A stretch of 14,663 bases of DNA from Acidobacteriaceae bacterium (lineage in GTDB: Bacteria > Acidobacteriota > Terriglobia > Terriglobales > Acidobacteriaceae): the NCBI GenBank assembly GCA_030040175.1, contig JASHUF010000001.1, forward strand, positions 1-14,663. The letters are read 5' to 3'. Made by a program: the position numbers and the translations under genes. Below, piece by piece: positions 1-9,280 of the stretch. Below the pieces are notes generated by a model. It worked only from the letters and a program-made list of their open reading frames with translations, was not told the origin of the DNA and did no database searches. The stretch's first letter is position 1. Every line of letters starts with the position of its first letter.

Positions 1-2226
<2,226 letters not shown>

Positions 2227-2272
2227 TCTTTTCTCGTTTGCTCATTTCTCTAAGCTCTGAAGCCGTGCCCTT

Positions 2273-2728
2273 TCAAGACCCACCCTGTCCCGGCCGGCGG
2301 ATAGCCTTTTCAAACTTGCCCCTGCTGGTGAAGACCGTCGAGCAATCATCCGTGCACGCCCCCGGTCCGGCAATCACATATAGCGTCGAGCCATGCAGAT
2401 AGGTCACAGCCTCGAGGCCTACCACGACCTGCCGGTCGACGGTCGAATACCCCTTCTTATCCACATGGAGCGAGTAGCGGCCCAAGGCATGCCTGATCTC
2501 GAACCTTCCCGCGCGATCCGTCTGGGTCGAATACTTCACCACGTCATCCTGATCGAGGGTCACCGTCGCGCCCGGAATGGGATTGCCCTTATAGTCCACA
2601 TAGAGTCCGCGCAGACGGGACACATGGTAGGGTCGCGGCGCTTCAATCTGCGCCCGCACCGCCACTCCGGCCGCGGAAACCAAGGCCACGGCGGCGAGGA
2701 TCTTTGGTATGTCGTTTCTGCGTGGCAT
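2273..2728 (-). CDS. Small exported carboxypeptidase-regulatory-like (transthyretin-fold) protein
   Basis: This is a 151-residue protein. It has a basic N-terminus (MPRRNDIPK), a hydrophobic stretch (ILAAVALVSAAGVAV) and a plausible signal peptidase site at VRA-Q, so it should be exported. Residues about 38-105 match the CarboxypepD_reg/Cna-B type beta-sandwich pattern: RGLYVDYKGNPIPGATVTL, then DRAGRFEIRHALGRYSL and KKGYSTVD. The tail contains a CTDDC motif that could form a disulfide. There is no peptidase domain, so this is a stand-alone domain whose ligand or partner is unknown. The start at 2728 is the only ATG, and its first 11 codons are a near copy of the carB start. It lies 46 bp upstream of carB and 59 bp downstream of the preceding gene, probably in one transcript with carA and carB. 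I am confident in the gene and moderately confident in the fold. Confidence 0.85.
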   Translation of the reverse strand: MPRRNDIPKILAAVALVSAAGVAVRAQIEAPRPYHVSRLRGLYVDYKGNPIPGATVTLDQDDVVKYSTQTDRAGRFEIRHALGRYSLHVDKKGYSTVDRQVVVGLEAVTYLHGSTLYVIAGPGACTDDCSTVFTSRGKFEKAIRRPGQGGS

Positions 2729-2787
2729 TCTTCTCTTCTTTTATCCCTGCACGGGGAACAAAAACTCAAATCGACGGTCAATTCCAA

Positions 2788-3441
2788 TCACTTCAGCAAA
2801 GCATCCGGCAGGTCGGTGTCCTTCCAAAAAAGCACCTCCGGATTCGCGTCAAGTTCCCGGCGCGTCTGCGGATCCAACTCCGGCTCGTCCATCGGGTTTC
2901 CATCCAGGTCCACAAAGCGGCGAAGGACATTGATGTACGTCCCCTCCGGTTTCACGTCCCACTGCTGCTCATATCCCCAGGCAACACTCTGCGCACTTCC
3001 GCCCCTCGTGCTCGCGCCCTTGATCGGAATAGACCATTCGACGGTCTCCGCAGATCGAGCTTTCCGGTCGGCGAAACACAGGAAAATCCTGGAGTAGCTT
3101 CCGGTATCAAGTTCCATTTCCCATCTTTCGACGAGGATCAGGTGAGACGAATGCCAGACGGCGGCCGTGCCGTAAAAATCGGACTCCTGATCGTCAAGCG
3201 CGTGCGAAAGATTGTTGACGATGATCCAGGAGGCAGCAGGACGTTGGGCGAAGCGAACGGTTGTTTTCGTTGTGTCCAGGCCGCACGCTCCCGCGAACTG
3301 CAGGAGGGAAAGCTCCGGCTGGTTGGCCTTGAGCCCAGCCAGGTAGCGGCCAAAGGGATCATCGGTTGGGCGGTGTTGGGCGATGGAAAAAGAACTGCCC
3401 AGCCCCAATAGAAGGTAAAGGACTGGGAGACCCCGTTTCAT
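2788..3441 (-). CDS. Exported protein of unknown family, overlapping the carA stop
   Basis: This 217-residue protein belongs to no family I recognise. The N-terminus [22 protein letters not shown] is a typical signal peptide with likely cleavage near SIA-Q, so the protein should be periplasmic or outer-membrane associated. The mature part is a mixed, soluble-looking sequence with aromatic strands ([32 protein letters not shown]) and an acidic C-terminus ([20 protein letters not shown]). The preferred start is the ATG at 3441, which shares ATGA with the carA stop and has a GGAGGAG site 8 nt upstream. A GTG at 3450 would add three residues but lies too close to that site. The overlap implies translational coupling to carA, although the product has no evident link to carbamoyl phosphate synthesis. 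Confidence 0.85.
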   Translation of the reverse strand: MKRGLPVLYLLLGLGSSFSIAQHRPTDDPFGRYLAGLKANQPELSLLQFAGACGLDTTKTTVRFAQRPAASWIIVNNLSHALDDQESDFYGTAAVWHSSHLILVERWEMELDTGSYSRIFLCFADRKARSAETVEWSIPIKGASTRGGSAQSVAWGYEQQWDVKPEGTYINVLRRFVDLDGNPMDEPELDPQTRRELDANPEVLFWKDTDLPDALLK

Positions 3442-4583
3442 CCCTTCCACTCCTCCATCATCTGCCGGAAGTCGCGGAAGAGGTAATGCGAATCATGCGG
3501 GCCGGGCGCGGCCTCAGGGTGGTACTGCACGCTGAAGAGCGGCAGGGTCTTGTGGCGTAAACCCTCCAGAGTCTGGTCGTTCAGGTCCACATGGGTCAGC
3601 TCGACCTGGTTCGCGTTCACGCTCTCCGGGTCCACGGCGAAGTTGTGGTTGTGGGCCGTGATCTCCACCTTACCCGTTACTTGATTGCGAACAGGATGGT
3701 TACCTCCGTGATGGCCGAATTTCAGCTTGTACGTCCGCCCGCCCAGCGCCAGCCCGCAGAGCTGGTGACCCAGGCAGATGCCGAAGATCGGCACCCGGCC
3801 CAGCATCTCCCGGATCGCGCGCACCGCATAATCGACCGGCACCGGATCGCCGGGACCGTTCGAAAGAAAGACTCCGTCGGGATTGAGGGCGAGCGCGTCT
3901 GCTGCAGACGTTTCAGCCGGAACCACGGTCACACGGCAGTTTTCCCGCGTCAACATCCTAAGAATGTTATGCTTGATACCAAAATCATAAGCAATTACAT
4001 GAAATTGCCGTTCTTTTTTATTTGATTCCAAAGTATTTGAAAGCAAGGAACTGCCCGATTGATTGCGTGTATCGGCCGCATCGAAGGAATAAGCGGTCTT
4101 CGTCGATACCACTCTGGCCAGGTCGGTCCCATCCATCTTGCGGATAGTCCGTGCTCTTCTCACCAGCTCTTCGGGGTCAGAGACCCGGCTTGAGACGACG
4201 CCCCGCATCACGCCGTGGGTGCGCAGATGGCGTACCAGAGCCCGTGTGTCGATCTCAGCCAGCACGGGTACAAAGTAACGTTCCATGTACTCATCGGTAA
4301 CTTGCTCGGAACGCCAATTCGAACTAATCTGTGAGAATTCGCGGACGACCAGGCCCTCGATATACGGTTTCGCCGACTCGTTGTCCGCGCGATTGGTGCC
4401 GTAGTTTCCGATCTGTGGGTTGGTGAGAACGACGATCTGGCCCGCGTAAGAAGGGTCGGTGGCGATCTCCTGGTAGCCGGTAAGGGACGTATTGAAAACG
4501 ACTTCGCCCTGGCATTCGCCCTGGTGGCCGTGCCCGACGCCACGGAAGATGCGCCCGTCTTCGAGCGCGAGAATCGCCTGCAT
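3438..4583 (-). CDS. carA: Carbamoyl phosphate synthase small (glutaminase) subunit
   Basis: CarA hydrolyses glutamine and channels the ammonia to CarB. The protein is 381 residues, normal for the family. It opens with [17 protein letters not shown], then has the N-terminal CarA signatures ([42 protein letters not shown]). The C-terminal class I glutamine amidotransferase domain follows ([16 protein letters not shown]). The catalytic Cys is about residue 270, and the His and Glu of the HPE triad element are near 355 and 357. I chose the ATG at 4583 because it begins at the usual family N-terminus and has GGAG 5 nt upstream. A TTG at 4607 would add eight residues. The stop codon overlaps the start of the next gene. 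A 216-bp leader with a hairpin separates it from lepB, so it may have its own promoter. Confidence 0.97.
   Translation of the reverse strand: MQAILALEDGRIFRGVGHGHQGECQGEVVFNTSLTGYQEIATDPSYAGQIVVLTNPQIGNYGTNRADNESAKPYIEGLVVREFSQISSNWRSEQVTDEYMERYFVPVLAEIDTRALVRHLRTHGVMRGVVSSRVSDPEELVRRARTIRKMDGTDLARVVSTKTAYSFDAADTRNQSGSSLLSNTLESNKKERQFHVIAYDFGIKHNILRMLTRENCRVTVVPAETSAADALALNPDGVFLSNGPGDPVPVDYAVRAIREMLGRVPIFGICLGHQLCGLALGGRTYKLKFGHHGGNHPVRNQVTGKVEITAHNHNFAVDPESVNANQVELTHVDLNDQTLEGLRHKTLPLFSVQYHPEAAPGPHDSHYLFRDFRQMMEEWKG
3450..3456 (-). promoter_or_regulatory. Ribosome binding site inside the carA 3' end
   Basis: GGAGGAG on the minus strand, 8 nt before the ATG at 3441. It lies within the last codons of carA and supports the ATGA-overlap start rather than the GTG at 3450. 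Confidence 0.65.
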
Positions 4584-4588
4584 CGCCG

Positions 4589-4592
4589 CTCC
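4589..4592 (-). promoter_or_regulatory. Ribosome binding site of carA
   Basis: GGAG on the minus strand, 5 nt before the ATG at 4583. It decides in favour of this start over the in-frame TTG at 4607. Confidence 0.6.
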
Positions 4593-4669
4593 GAGGAGTG
4601 GATTCAATCGATTTTAGCAGAGAAGCCGGTGGATTTTTGGGGTGAAACGGGCTTCCTGTATTCCGCACT

Positions 4670-4689
4670 ATCCGGTGGGGTGACCGGAT
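4670..4689 (-). promoter_or_regulatory. Hairpin in the carA leader
   Basis: Perfect 7-bp inverted repeat ATCCGGT / ACCGGAT with a 6-nt loop, in the 216-bp region between lepB and carA and about 87 nt before the carA start. No T-run follows it on the minus strand. It could be an operator or an RNA leader stem; its function is unknown. Confidence 0.35.
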
Positions 4690-4787
4690 CTGCACAGGCG
4701 AACAGGCCGCAAGCGAACTTGTCCCCACCGTAGAATTTAACGCGGGTTCCCTCACTCTGCGACTGAGGTATTTGCGCTGATCGCCTC

Positions 4788-4807
4788 AAAATACGCTATT
4801 TAGCGTA
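4788..4807 (-). terminator. Probable terminator overlapping the lepB stop codon
   Basis: Reading the minus strand, TACGCTA, a loop AA and TAGCGTA form a perfect 7-bp stem followed at once by TTTT. The lepB stop codon TAA lies in the stem-loop itself. The stem is only moderately GC-rich and the T-run is short, so it may be a weak terminator. Confidence 0.5.
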
Positions 4808-5387
4808 CGACGCCGGCGTCTTTGGCGGGCCAGTAAACGAAGACCGCCTTGCCGTAGATCAGGTCGCGGTTCACGGGGCCGAACTCGCGTGAATCCGAGG
4901 AGATGGAACGATGATCGCCCATCATGAAGTAGCTATCGTCGGGGACCACCATCTCAGGCATGGAGCGGGTGTCGCGGTACCGGGCGGGAACGTACTCTTC
5001 GCGCAGCGGTTTGCCGTTCAGCCAAACGGCGCCGTGATCGATACGAATGCGGTCGCCGGGCAGGGCGATGACGCGCTTGATGTAGCTCTTCTCCGGATCG
5101 CGGGGATAGCGGAAGACCACCACGTCGCCGCGCTCGATAGCGGAAATGCGGTAGACGAACTTGTTGATGAAAAGCCGGTCGCGGTCCTCAAGACGCGGCA
5201 GCATGCTGGTGCCTTCCACGCGGACAGGCTGGTAAAGGAAGGTAATCATGACCACCGAGGCCACGGTGGCAATGAGAAGATCGCGCAGCCAGAGCCCTAC
5301 AATGCTCGACTTACGCAGGGGTTGCTGCGCCGGTTGGCCGGCGGCGGGCACAGGCCCCGGCGTGCGGTCTGGAGTGGTTGTCTGCAT
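4800..5387 (-). CDS. lepB: Signal peptidase I
   Basis: Type I signal peptidase (family S26) cleaves signal peptides from exported proteins at the outer face of the inner membrane. The protein is 195 residues. It has a Pro/Gln-rich cytoplasmic N-terminus of about 30 residues, one membrane segment (about 33-52, LRDLLIATVASVVMITFLYQ), then the catalytic boxes. These are box B VEGTSMLPRL with nucleophile Ser61, box D SYIKRVIALPGD with general base Lys104, and box E near GDHRSISSDSREFGPV (158-172). The single N-terminal segment and short length resemble compact enzymes rather than the two-segment E. coli form. The start at 5387 has a weak AGGG 7 nt upstream. The neighbouring genes encode many exported proteins, which would be substrates, but adjacency to carA need not be functional. 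Confidence 0.96.
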   Translation of the reverse strand: MQTTTPDRTPGPVPAAGQPAQQPLRKSSIVGLWLRDLLIATVASVVMITFLYQPVRVEGTSMLPRLEDRDRLFINKFVYRISAIERGDVVVFRYPRDPEKSYIKRVIALPGDRIRIDHGAVWLNGKPLREEYVPARYRDTRSMPEMVVPDDSYFMMGDHRSISSDSREFGPVNRDLIYGKAVFVYWPAKDAGVVR

Positions 5388-5635
5388 TGCGGACCCTGGG
5401 GAAGGTTACGAGTGATTCCGGAGAGCGGCTCCGAACAAAGTATAGATGAAATACGGAGCGAGGCGCCGACTCTTTCACAAGGTAATCGGCAAGGCTATTC
5501 TTCCGGTCGCAACCTTGACGCCGAGTGGGCGGGTAATGCCTCATTCGGTGGATTGTTGCCCCATGACCGCGATGGTTCAATAACCTTGACTACTAAAGGA
5601 AAGTGAGGCCGCGGCATCTCCGCTCCCCTAATTAT

Positions 5636-6799
5636 ATGGCGACCTATCATCAATATTCCGAGATCGTAGCTGCATACGGTTATAGACTTCCTCCCCCACC
5701 CCAGCCGCAGGCATCGCGGGTGGGTCTTGCGTTGCTCTATGCCGCCGTAGGCGTAGCCCTGGGCACTTTCACCGGAACGGCTCTTGCGGTTGCCACTTTG
5801 CCGCCTGAGGCAGCGATGCTGCCGCACATCAGTTTTGCCAGGTCCATTCATCCCCAGTTCCACATTCACGCAATCGCCAACGCCGGGCAGAAGCCGGTCA
5901 TTCAGAACCACGCCGCCATGCCGATGGCCAGCGCCGCAGTTCCCCCCGCAGTCTCTGCGCCGGCTATCTCGGCAGCCACGCCCATCGCTGCTGTCAACCA
6001 CGCATCCAACGCAAGTACTGCGCCCGCTCTGTTCCTTCACCAGGTACCGGCGCTTCCCAGCCACGCCGCCGGCTCCATCGCCAGTACCACGACTGCGCCG
6101 GCTGCCGATAGCCACGCATTTAAGAATGCCTCCAGCTTGTCCTCGACCGTCGCGCCCGAGTTCCTGATTCACCAGCCGCCGGTCTTCCATGCGCGCCCGT
6201 TTGCCCCGTTCGCCAGCTCGTCGCCGGCGCCGGTGGTTCTCAGCCGCTCCGTGATCCTGGCCTCCAACGCCGGCCAGCCGCAGATTCTCAACCTTGCGCC
6301 GATCGTTCATGCAGCTGCAGCCGCACACGCGCAAACCCTCAAGCCGGCGACAGCCGTTTCCTCTCAAGCGCAGATCACCGCCGCTGAGCCGCTCCTCGCT
6401 GCCCCGCAGCCTGTACAAAAGCAGGCGTCGAGCGACAACATGATCGCGGTGGTTGCGCCCATCGCCTCGCCCCTGGCGGCGACGGCACAGCCGCAGCCCC
6501 CGGCCGCGCCGCCCGCGGCAGCCCTCCCCTCGGCCTCGCTGTCGGCAGGACTGGATGGCAGCTTCAAGCCGCTCACCTTCTACAGCGAAGGCGACGCCAC
6601 GGTGGTCAGTTACGATGCGGCCGGCGACACCATTACCACCGACGACGGCAGAACCTTCGCGATCGGCACCACGGTGAGCGCCAGCAATGCCGTCTCCTGG
6701 CAGGACTACCGCTCCAATGTCCACTACCGCTGCGACCAGAACGGCAACTGCTCGCTGGTCAGGACCGGCGTGATCGCCCTGAACGCAAAACTGCTGTGA
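5636..6799 (+). CDS. Single-pass membrane protein with long Ala/Pro-rich region and small C-terminal domain
   Basis: This 387-residue protein is not one I recognise. A short polar N-terminus (MATYHQYSEIVAAYGYR, then PPPPQPQ) precedes one membrane segment at about 29-53 (VGLALLYAAVGVALGTFTGT). About 240 residues rich in Ala, Pro, Ser and His follow, with no clear fold. The last 80 residues look folded: FKPLTFYSEGDATVVSYD, TITTDDGRTFAIG, and a YRCDQNGNCSLV segment whose two Cys could form a disulfide. The likely topology is N-in with the rest in the periplasm, the linker spanning periplasm or cell wall. The ATG at 5636 has no clear ribosome site. A GTG at 5603, with AGGA only 2-3 nt upstream, would add 11 residues. 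It is divergent from lepB and convergent with the next gene. Confidence 0.8.
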   Translation: MATYHQYSEIVAAYGYRLPPPPQPQASRVGLALLYAAVGVALGTFTGTALAVATLPPEAAMLPHISFARSIHPQFHIHAIANAGQKPVIQNHAAMPMASAAVPPAVSAPAISAATPIAAVNHASNASTAPALFLHQVPALPSHAAGSIASTTTAPAADSHAFKNASSLSSTVAPEFLIHQPPVFHARPFAPFASSSPAPVVLSRSVILASNAGQPQILNLAPIVHAAAAAHAQTLKPATAVSSQAQITAAEPLLAAPQPVQKQASSDNMIAVVAPIASPLAATAQPQPPAAPPAAALPSASLSAGLDGSFKPLTFYSEGDATVVSYDAAGDTITTDDGRTFAIGTTVSASNAVSWQDYRSNVHYRCDQNGNCSLVRTGVIALNAKLL

Positions 6800-6812
6800 G
6801 ACGGGGCGCTCA

Positions 6813-6834
6813 CTCATCCCGGATTGGGGATGAG
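6813..6834. terminator. Hairpin after the Ala/Pro-rich gene
   Basis: CTCATCCC and GGGATGAG form a perfect 8-bp stem with a 6-nt loop, 13 nt after the stop at 6799. No T-run follows, so it is a weak candidate terminator or an mRNA 3'-end stabiliser. Confidence 0.4.
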
Positions 6835-6894
6835 CGCGCTTGACCGGAAACGCGCAACCCGGCACTTGACTCAACAGAGAATCCGCGGCACATG

Positions 6895-6932
6895 CAAGAT
6901 GGCATCCTCCTGAAGGGAGAGATGCCATCTTG
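6895..6932. terminator. Strong hairpin between convergent genes
   Basis: CAAGATGGCATC and GATGCCATCTTG form a perfect 12-bp stem around a 14-nt loop that can pair further (CTCC with GGAG). On the plus strand it is followed by GGGCTTTT. It sits between genes ending at 6799 (+) and 6987 (-), the right place for a shared terminator, although the T-run is poor. Confidence 0.5.
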
Positions 6933-6986
6933 GGCTTTTGCGGCGGATTGCGGGCGAGGCTCGCAGGTAAGTCTGCGGGAGTTGCG

Positions 6987-7850
6987 TTACCGGCAGCCCA
7001 GGCTGCCCGGCGGGCAGAGGATCTCCGTTTTGCCGGGCTTGCCGATGGGCTTAGGCTGGCCCGGGGCGGGAACCAGCGCAGCCGGCGCGGCGGCGGAACC
7101 CGGCGCAGCCAGGTTCTCCTCTTCCAGGAGGAGCGGGCGCTGCAGCACCATCTCCACCTGGGTGCCGGAAGGGATGTCGACATCGGCATTGCGCGTGAAC
7201 AGGCTCACCAGGCCCACCGCGGCCGCGCCCACACCCAGCCCGGCCAGTCCTCCCTCGAGGGGATGGCCTGAGGCGGCGCCGCCGATGGTGCCGATGCCAC
7301 CCCCTGCCGGCAAGGCCACCTTGGCCGTGTCGGCGGCGTTGCGGCCCTTATCGCCATCCTGCTGGATCGTCCCCTCGCCGTCGTCCTTCACCGTCTGCTT
7401 TTTGGCACCGGGAAGATCGTCGACCACCCCGGGAATCTCCACCACCGTGCCGTTGGGAAAGATCATTGAGGTGAAGTGCATGTCGAGCTGGGCTTTGCGG
7501 CTGGAGCGATCCGGATGGGTTACGTGATCCACCACTCCCTGAACGTACACGCCCACGGGAATCATCACCCGGCTGCCCACCGTCACCGGGAAGATGGAAG
7601 ACAGATACACGCCATCACCGGGTTTCGCGCTCTTCGTGTTCAGGGCGCTGCGCAACTCCAGCAGCACCTTGGTTCCCGCGGGCACGGTGTAGATCTTCGA
7701 CGCAGGAGCCGGTGCGGGAGCCGGAGATGGGGCGGGCGACGCAGCTGCCTGGGCCGGCGCACTCGATGCATCCGGAGACTGGGCGACCCCTGTTGCCATG
7801 GTCATGGCGCCCAGTGCGAGTACCGGCAAGAACCTTGCGGCGTGTCCCAT
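6987..7850 (-). CDS. Exported protein resembling the VirB10/TrbI beta-barrel fold
   Basis: This 287-residue protein begins with a signal peptide (MGHAARFLPVLALGAMTMAT, cleavage near GVA-Q) and a Pro/Ala linker to about residue 50. The domain at about 53-160 follows the VirB10/TrbI pattern: YTVPAGTKVLLELRSALNT, PGDGVYLSSIFPV, VMIPVGVYVQGVV, and FPNGTVVEIPG after a strand. A Gly-rich hydrophobic stretch (about 183-218) comes next. A last element, DIPSGTQVEMVLQRPL, matches the closing strand of that fold. The C-terminus has CPPGSLGC. VirB10 is a scaffold of type IV secretion systems, but no other secretion gene is present and the N-terminal membrane anchor is replaced by a signal peptide. A stand-alone envelope role is therefore more likely. 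The ATG at 7850 has GGAAG 5 nt upstream; a TTG at 7880 is less likely. Confidence 0.85.
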   Translation of the reverse strand: MGHAARFLPVLALGAMTMATGVAQSPDASSAPAQAAASPAPSPAPAPAPASKIYTVPAGTKVLLELRSALNTKSAKPGDGVYLSSIFPVTVGSRVMIPVGVYVQGVVDHVTHPDRSSRKAQLDMHFTSMIFPNGTVVEIPGVVDDLPGAKKQTVKDDGEGTIQQDGDKGRNAADTAKVALPAGGGIGTIGGAASGHPLEGGLAGLGVGAAAVGLVSLFTRNADVDIPSGTQVEMVLQRPLLLEEENLAAPGSAAAPAALVPAPGQPKPIGKPGKTEILCPPGSLGCR

Positions 7851-7855
7851 AGCAA

Positions 7856-7864
7856 CTTCCCCCC
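7856..7864 (-). promoter_or_regulatory. Ribosome binding site of the VirB10-like gene
   Basis: GGGGGGAAG-type purine run on the minus strand ending 5 nt before the ATG at 7850. It supports this start over the TTG at 7880. Confidence 0.55.
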
Positions 7865-7993
7865 GGGGTCTTGTTCCCAAGCACTCTTCAGATAGACGCG
7901 AGCTTCAGAAACAAGGATAGCCCCGGCCGCCGGCAATGGCGTCAAAAATGCGTCCAGGCAAAAATGACTCCAGCCGGGAGAGCCGCTCCGGAA

Positions 7994-8010
7994 TCGCGAT
8001 AGTATCGCGA
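7994..8010. promoter_or_regulatory. Perfect 17-bp palindrome before the serine hydrolase gene
   Basis: TCGCGATA, a single G, then TATCGCGA: perfect 8-bp arms ending 7 nt before the ATG at 8018. Its symmetry and place in the region between divergent genes fit a dimeric repressor site. In mRNA it would lie where the ribosome binds, and no other ribosome site is evident. Confidence 0.45.
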
Positions 8011-8017
8011 GAGAGCC

Positions 8018-9154
8018 ATGGACTCCGAAGCCACCTCTTCCGCAGCCGGGACTCACCCGGATGGCGGCCGATTTGCCACCGCCTGTCGCGTACTCCAAGA
8101 CGCCATTCGCGGCGGCGCCTTTCCCGGTTGCGCCTTCGGCGTCCTGGCAGACGGCGAGGCGGCACTTCAAGACGCGCTCGGCCGCTTCACTTACGAGGGA
8201 GACTCACCGGCTGTATCGGCAGGGACGGTCTTCGATGTGGCCAGCCTTACCAAGGTGGTTGCCACCAGCGCAGCGGCCATGCTCCTCGAGCAGCGCGGCC
8301 GGCTCGAGCTCGACCTCCCGGTTGCCGAACTACTGCCGGCTTTTGTCGCCGGCCGTGCCGCCGGCGACCCGGCCCGCCGCGTTACCTTGCGCCATCTGCT
8401 CGCGCACTCGTCCGGCCTGCCCGGCTATGTCGAGTTCTTTCGCACCGCCGCTACGCCGGACGCAGTTCTTGAAGCATGCTTTCAGCTCCCGCTCGAGGCC
8501 GAACCCGGCGCGCGCGCCGAATATTCCGATCCAGGATTTATTTTGCTCGGGAAAGCCATCGAGGTTCTCGTCAACGAAAGTCTCTCCACCTGGACCGCGC
8601 GCGAAATCTTTATGCCTCTTGGTCTCGGGTCGACCTTGTTCTGTCCGCCTGCAAGCGCGCGTGCTGCGATTCCGCCCACAGAGATCGACGAGAGCTTCCG
8701 CCGTCGCATCATCCAGGGCGAGGTGCAGGATGAGAATGCCTTTGTGCTCGGCGGAGCGGCCGGGCACGCGGGATTGTTCTCCTCGGTTCCCGACCTCCTG
8801 CGTTTTGCCGATGAGATTCTTTCCGCCGCGTCCCCCAATCATCGCAACGCGAAAAGGGCACGCCTGTTCGCGCCCGCAACCATCGAGCTTTTTGCCGCGC
8901 GCCAGGACCCTCGGGGAAGCTCGCGCGCGCTCGGCTGGGACACGCCCTCGCGAAACTCTTCCTCCGGCCGCCGCTTTTCGCGGCATTCCATCGGCCATCT
9001 CGGTTATAGCGGCTGTTCCCTTTGGATCGATCTCGACGCCGCCGTAACCGTGGTGCTGCTCACCAATCGCACGTGGCCGCGTCGGGAGAGCGGGAAGATC
9101 CGCGAGGTGCGCCCGGCTTTTCATGACGCCGTACGGGAAGTGTTGCAATTCTGA
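8018..9154 (+). CDS. Beta-lactamase-family serine hydrolase, possibly an AmiE-like muramyl peptide amidase
   Basis: This 378-residue protein has the class C beta-lactamase/PBP fold motifs (family S12). The nucleophile motif is SLTK at 76-79 (VFDVASLTKVVAT), the second motif is YSD at 169-171 (AEYSDPGF), and the third box is HLG at 327-329 (IGHLGYSG). It also has LLAHSSGLPGY and the segment DENAFVLGGAAGHAGLF, typical of one S12 subgroup. I see no signal peptide, so it is probably cytoplasmic. The next gene is murQ. In Bacillus subtilis an S12 protein, AmiE (YbbE), is encoded near murQ and cleaves the MurNAc-L-Ala bond during muropeptide rescue, so a similar role is a reasonable inference. Esterase or D-aminopeptidase activity cannot be excluded. 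The ATG at 8018 follows a palindrome and lacks a strong ribosome site. Confidence 0.9.
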   Translation: MDSEATSSAAGTHPDGGRFATACRVLQDAIRGGAFPGCAFGVLADGEAALQDALGRFTYEGDSPAVSAGTVFDVASLTKVVATSAAAMLLEQRGRLELDLPVAELLPAFVAGRAAGDPARRVTLRHLLAHSSGLPGYVEFFRTAATPDAVLEACFQLPLEAEPGARAEYSDPGFILLGKAIEVLVNESLSTWTAREIFMPLGLGSTLFCPPASARAAIPPTEIDESFRRRIIQGEVQDENAFVLGGAAGHAGLFSSVPDLLRFADEILSAASPNHRNAKRARLFAPATIELFAARQDPRGSSRALGWDTPSRNSSSGRRFSRHSIGHLGYSGCSLWIDLDAAVTVVLLTNRTWPRRESGKIREVRPAFHDAVREVLQF

Positions 9155-9230
9155 AACAAATGAGCGCGCCCGTAGCCGGATAGTAACCGTCTTGGGGCCT
9201 CGGCGCAGGTACCAATGGCGGAGATTTCTT

Positions 9231-9266
9231 TTTAGGCTTGCTCGATTTAGGGCTACAATTAATAAT
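9231..9266 (+). promoter_or_regulatory. Possible murQ promoter
   Basis: An AT-rich patch in otherwise GC-rich DNA just before murQ. TACAAT at 9254-9259 with TTTAGG 17 bp upstream (9231-9236) is one reading. TTGCTC (9238) with AATAAT (9261) at 17 bp is another. It suggests that murQ, 126 bp after the hydrolase stop, can be transcribed independently. Confidence 0.3.
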
Positions 9267-9280
9267 TGGGGACCGACGCG

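Noticed and set aside
2393..3411. Plus-strand open frames opposite the two small exported genes
   Set aside because: The minus-strand genes have signal peptides and operon spacing with carA and carB, and the plus-strand frames overlap each other.
5495..7189. Open frame of 564 codons on the minus strand
   Set aside because: It lies opposite the plus-strand Ala/Pro-rich gene, has Arg/Gly-rich low-complexity sequence, no domain, and overlaps the VirB10-like gene. It is an artefact of high GC.
6987..7850. Type IV secretion or conjugation locus
   Set aside because: Only one VirB10-like protein is present, with a signal peptide. No ATPase, relaxase or other VirB gene is in the window.
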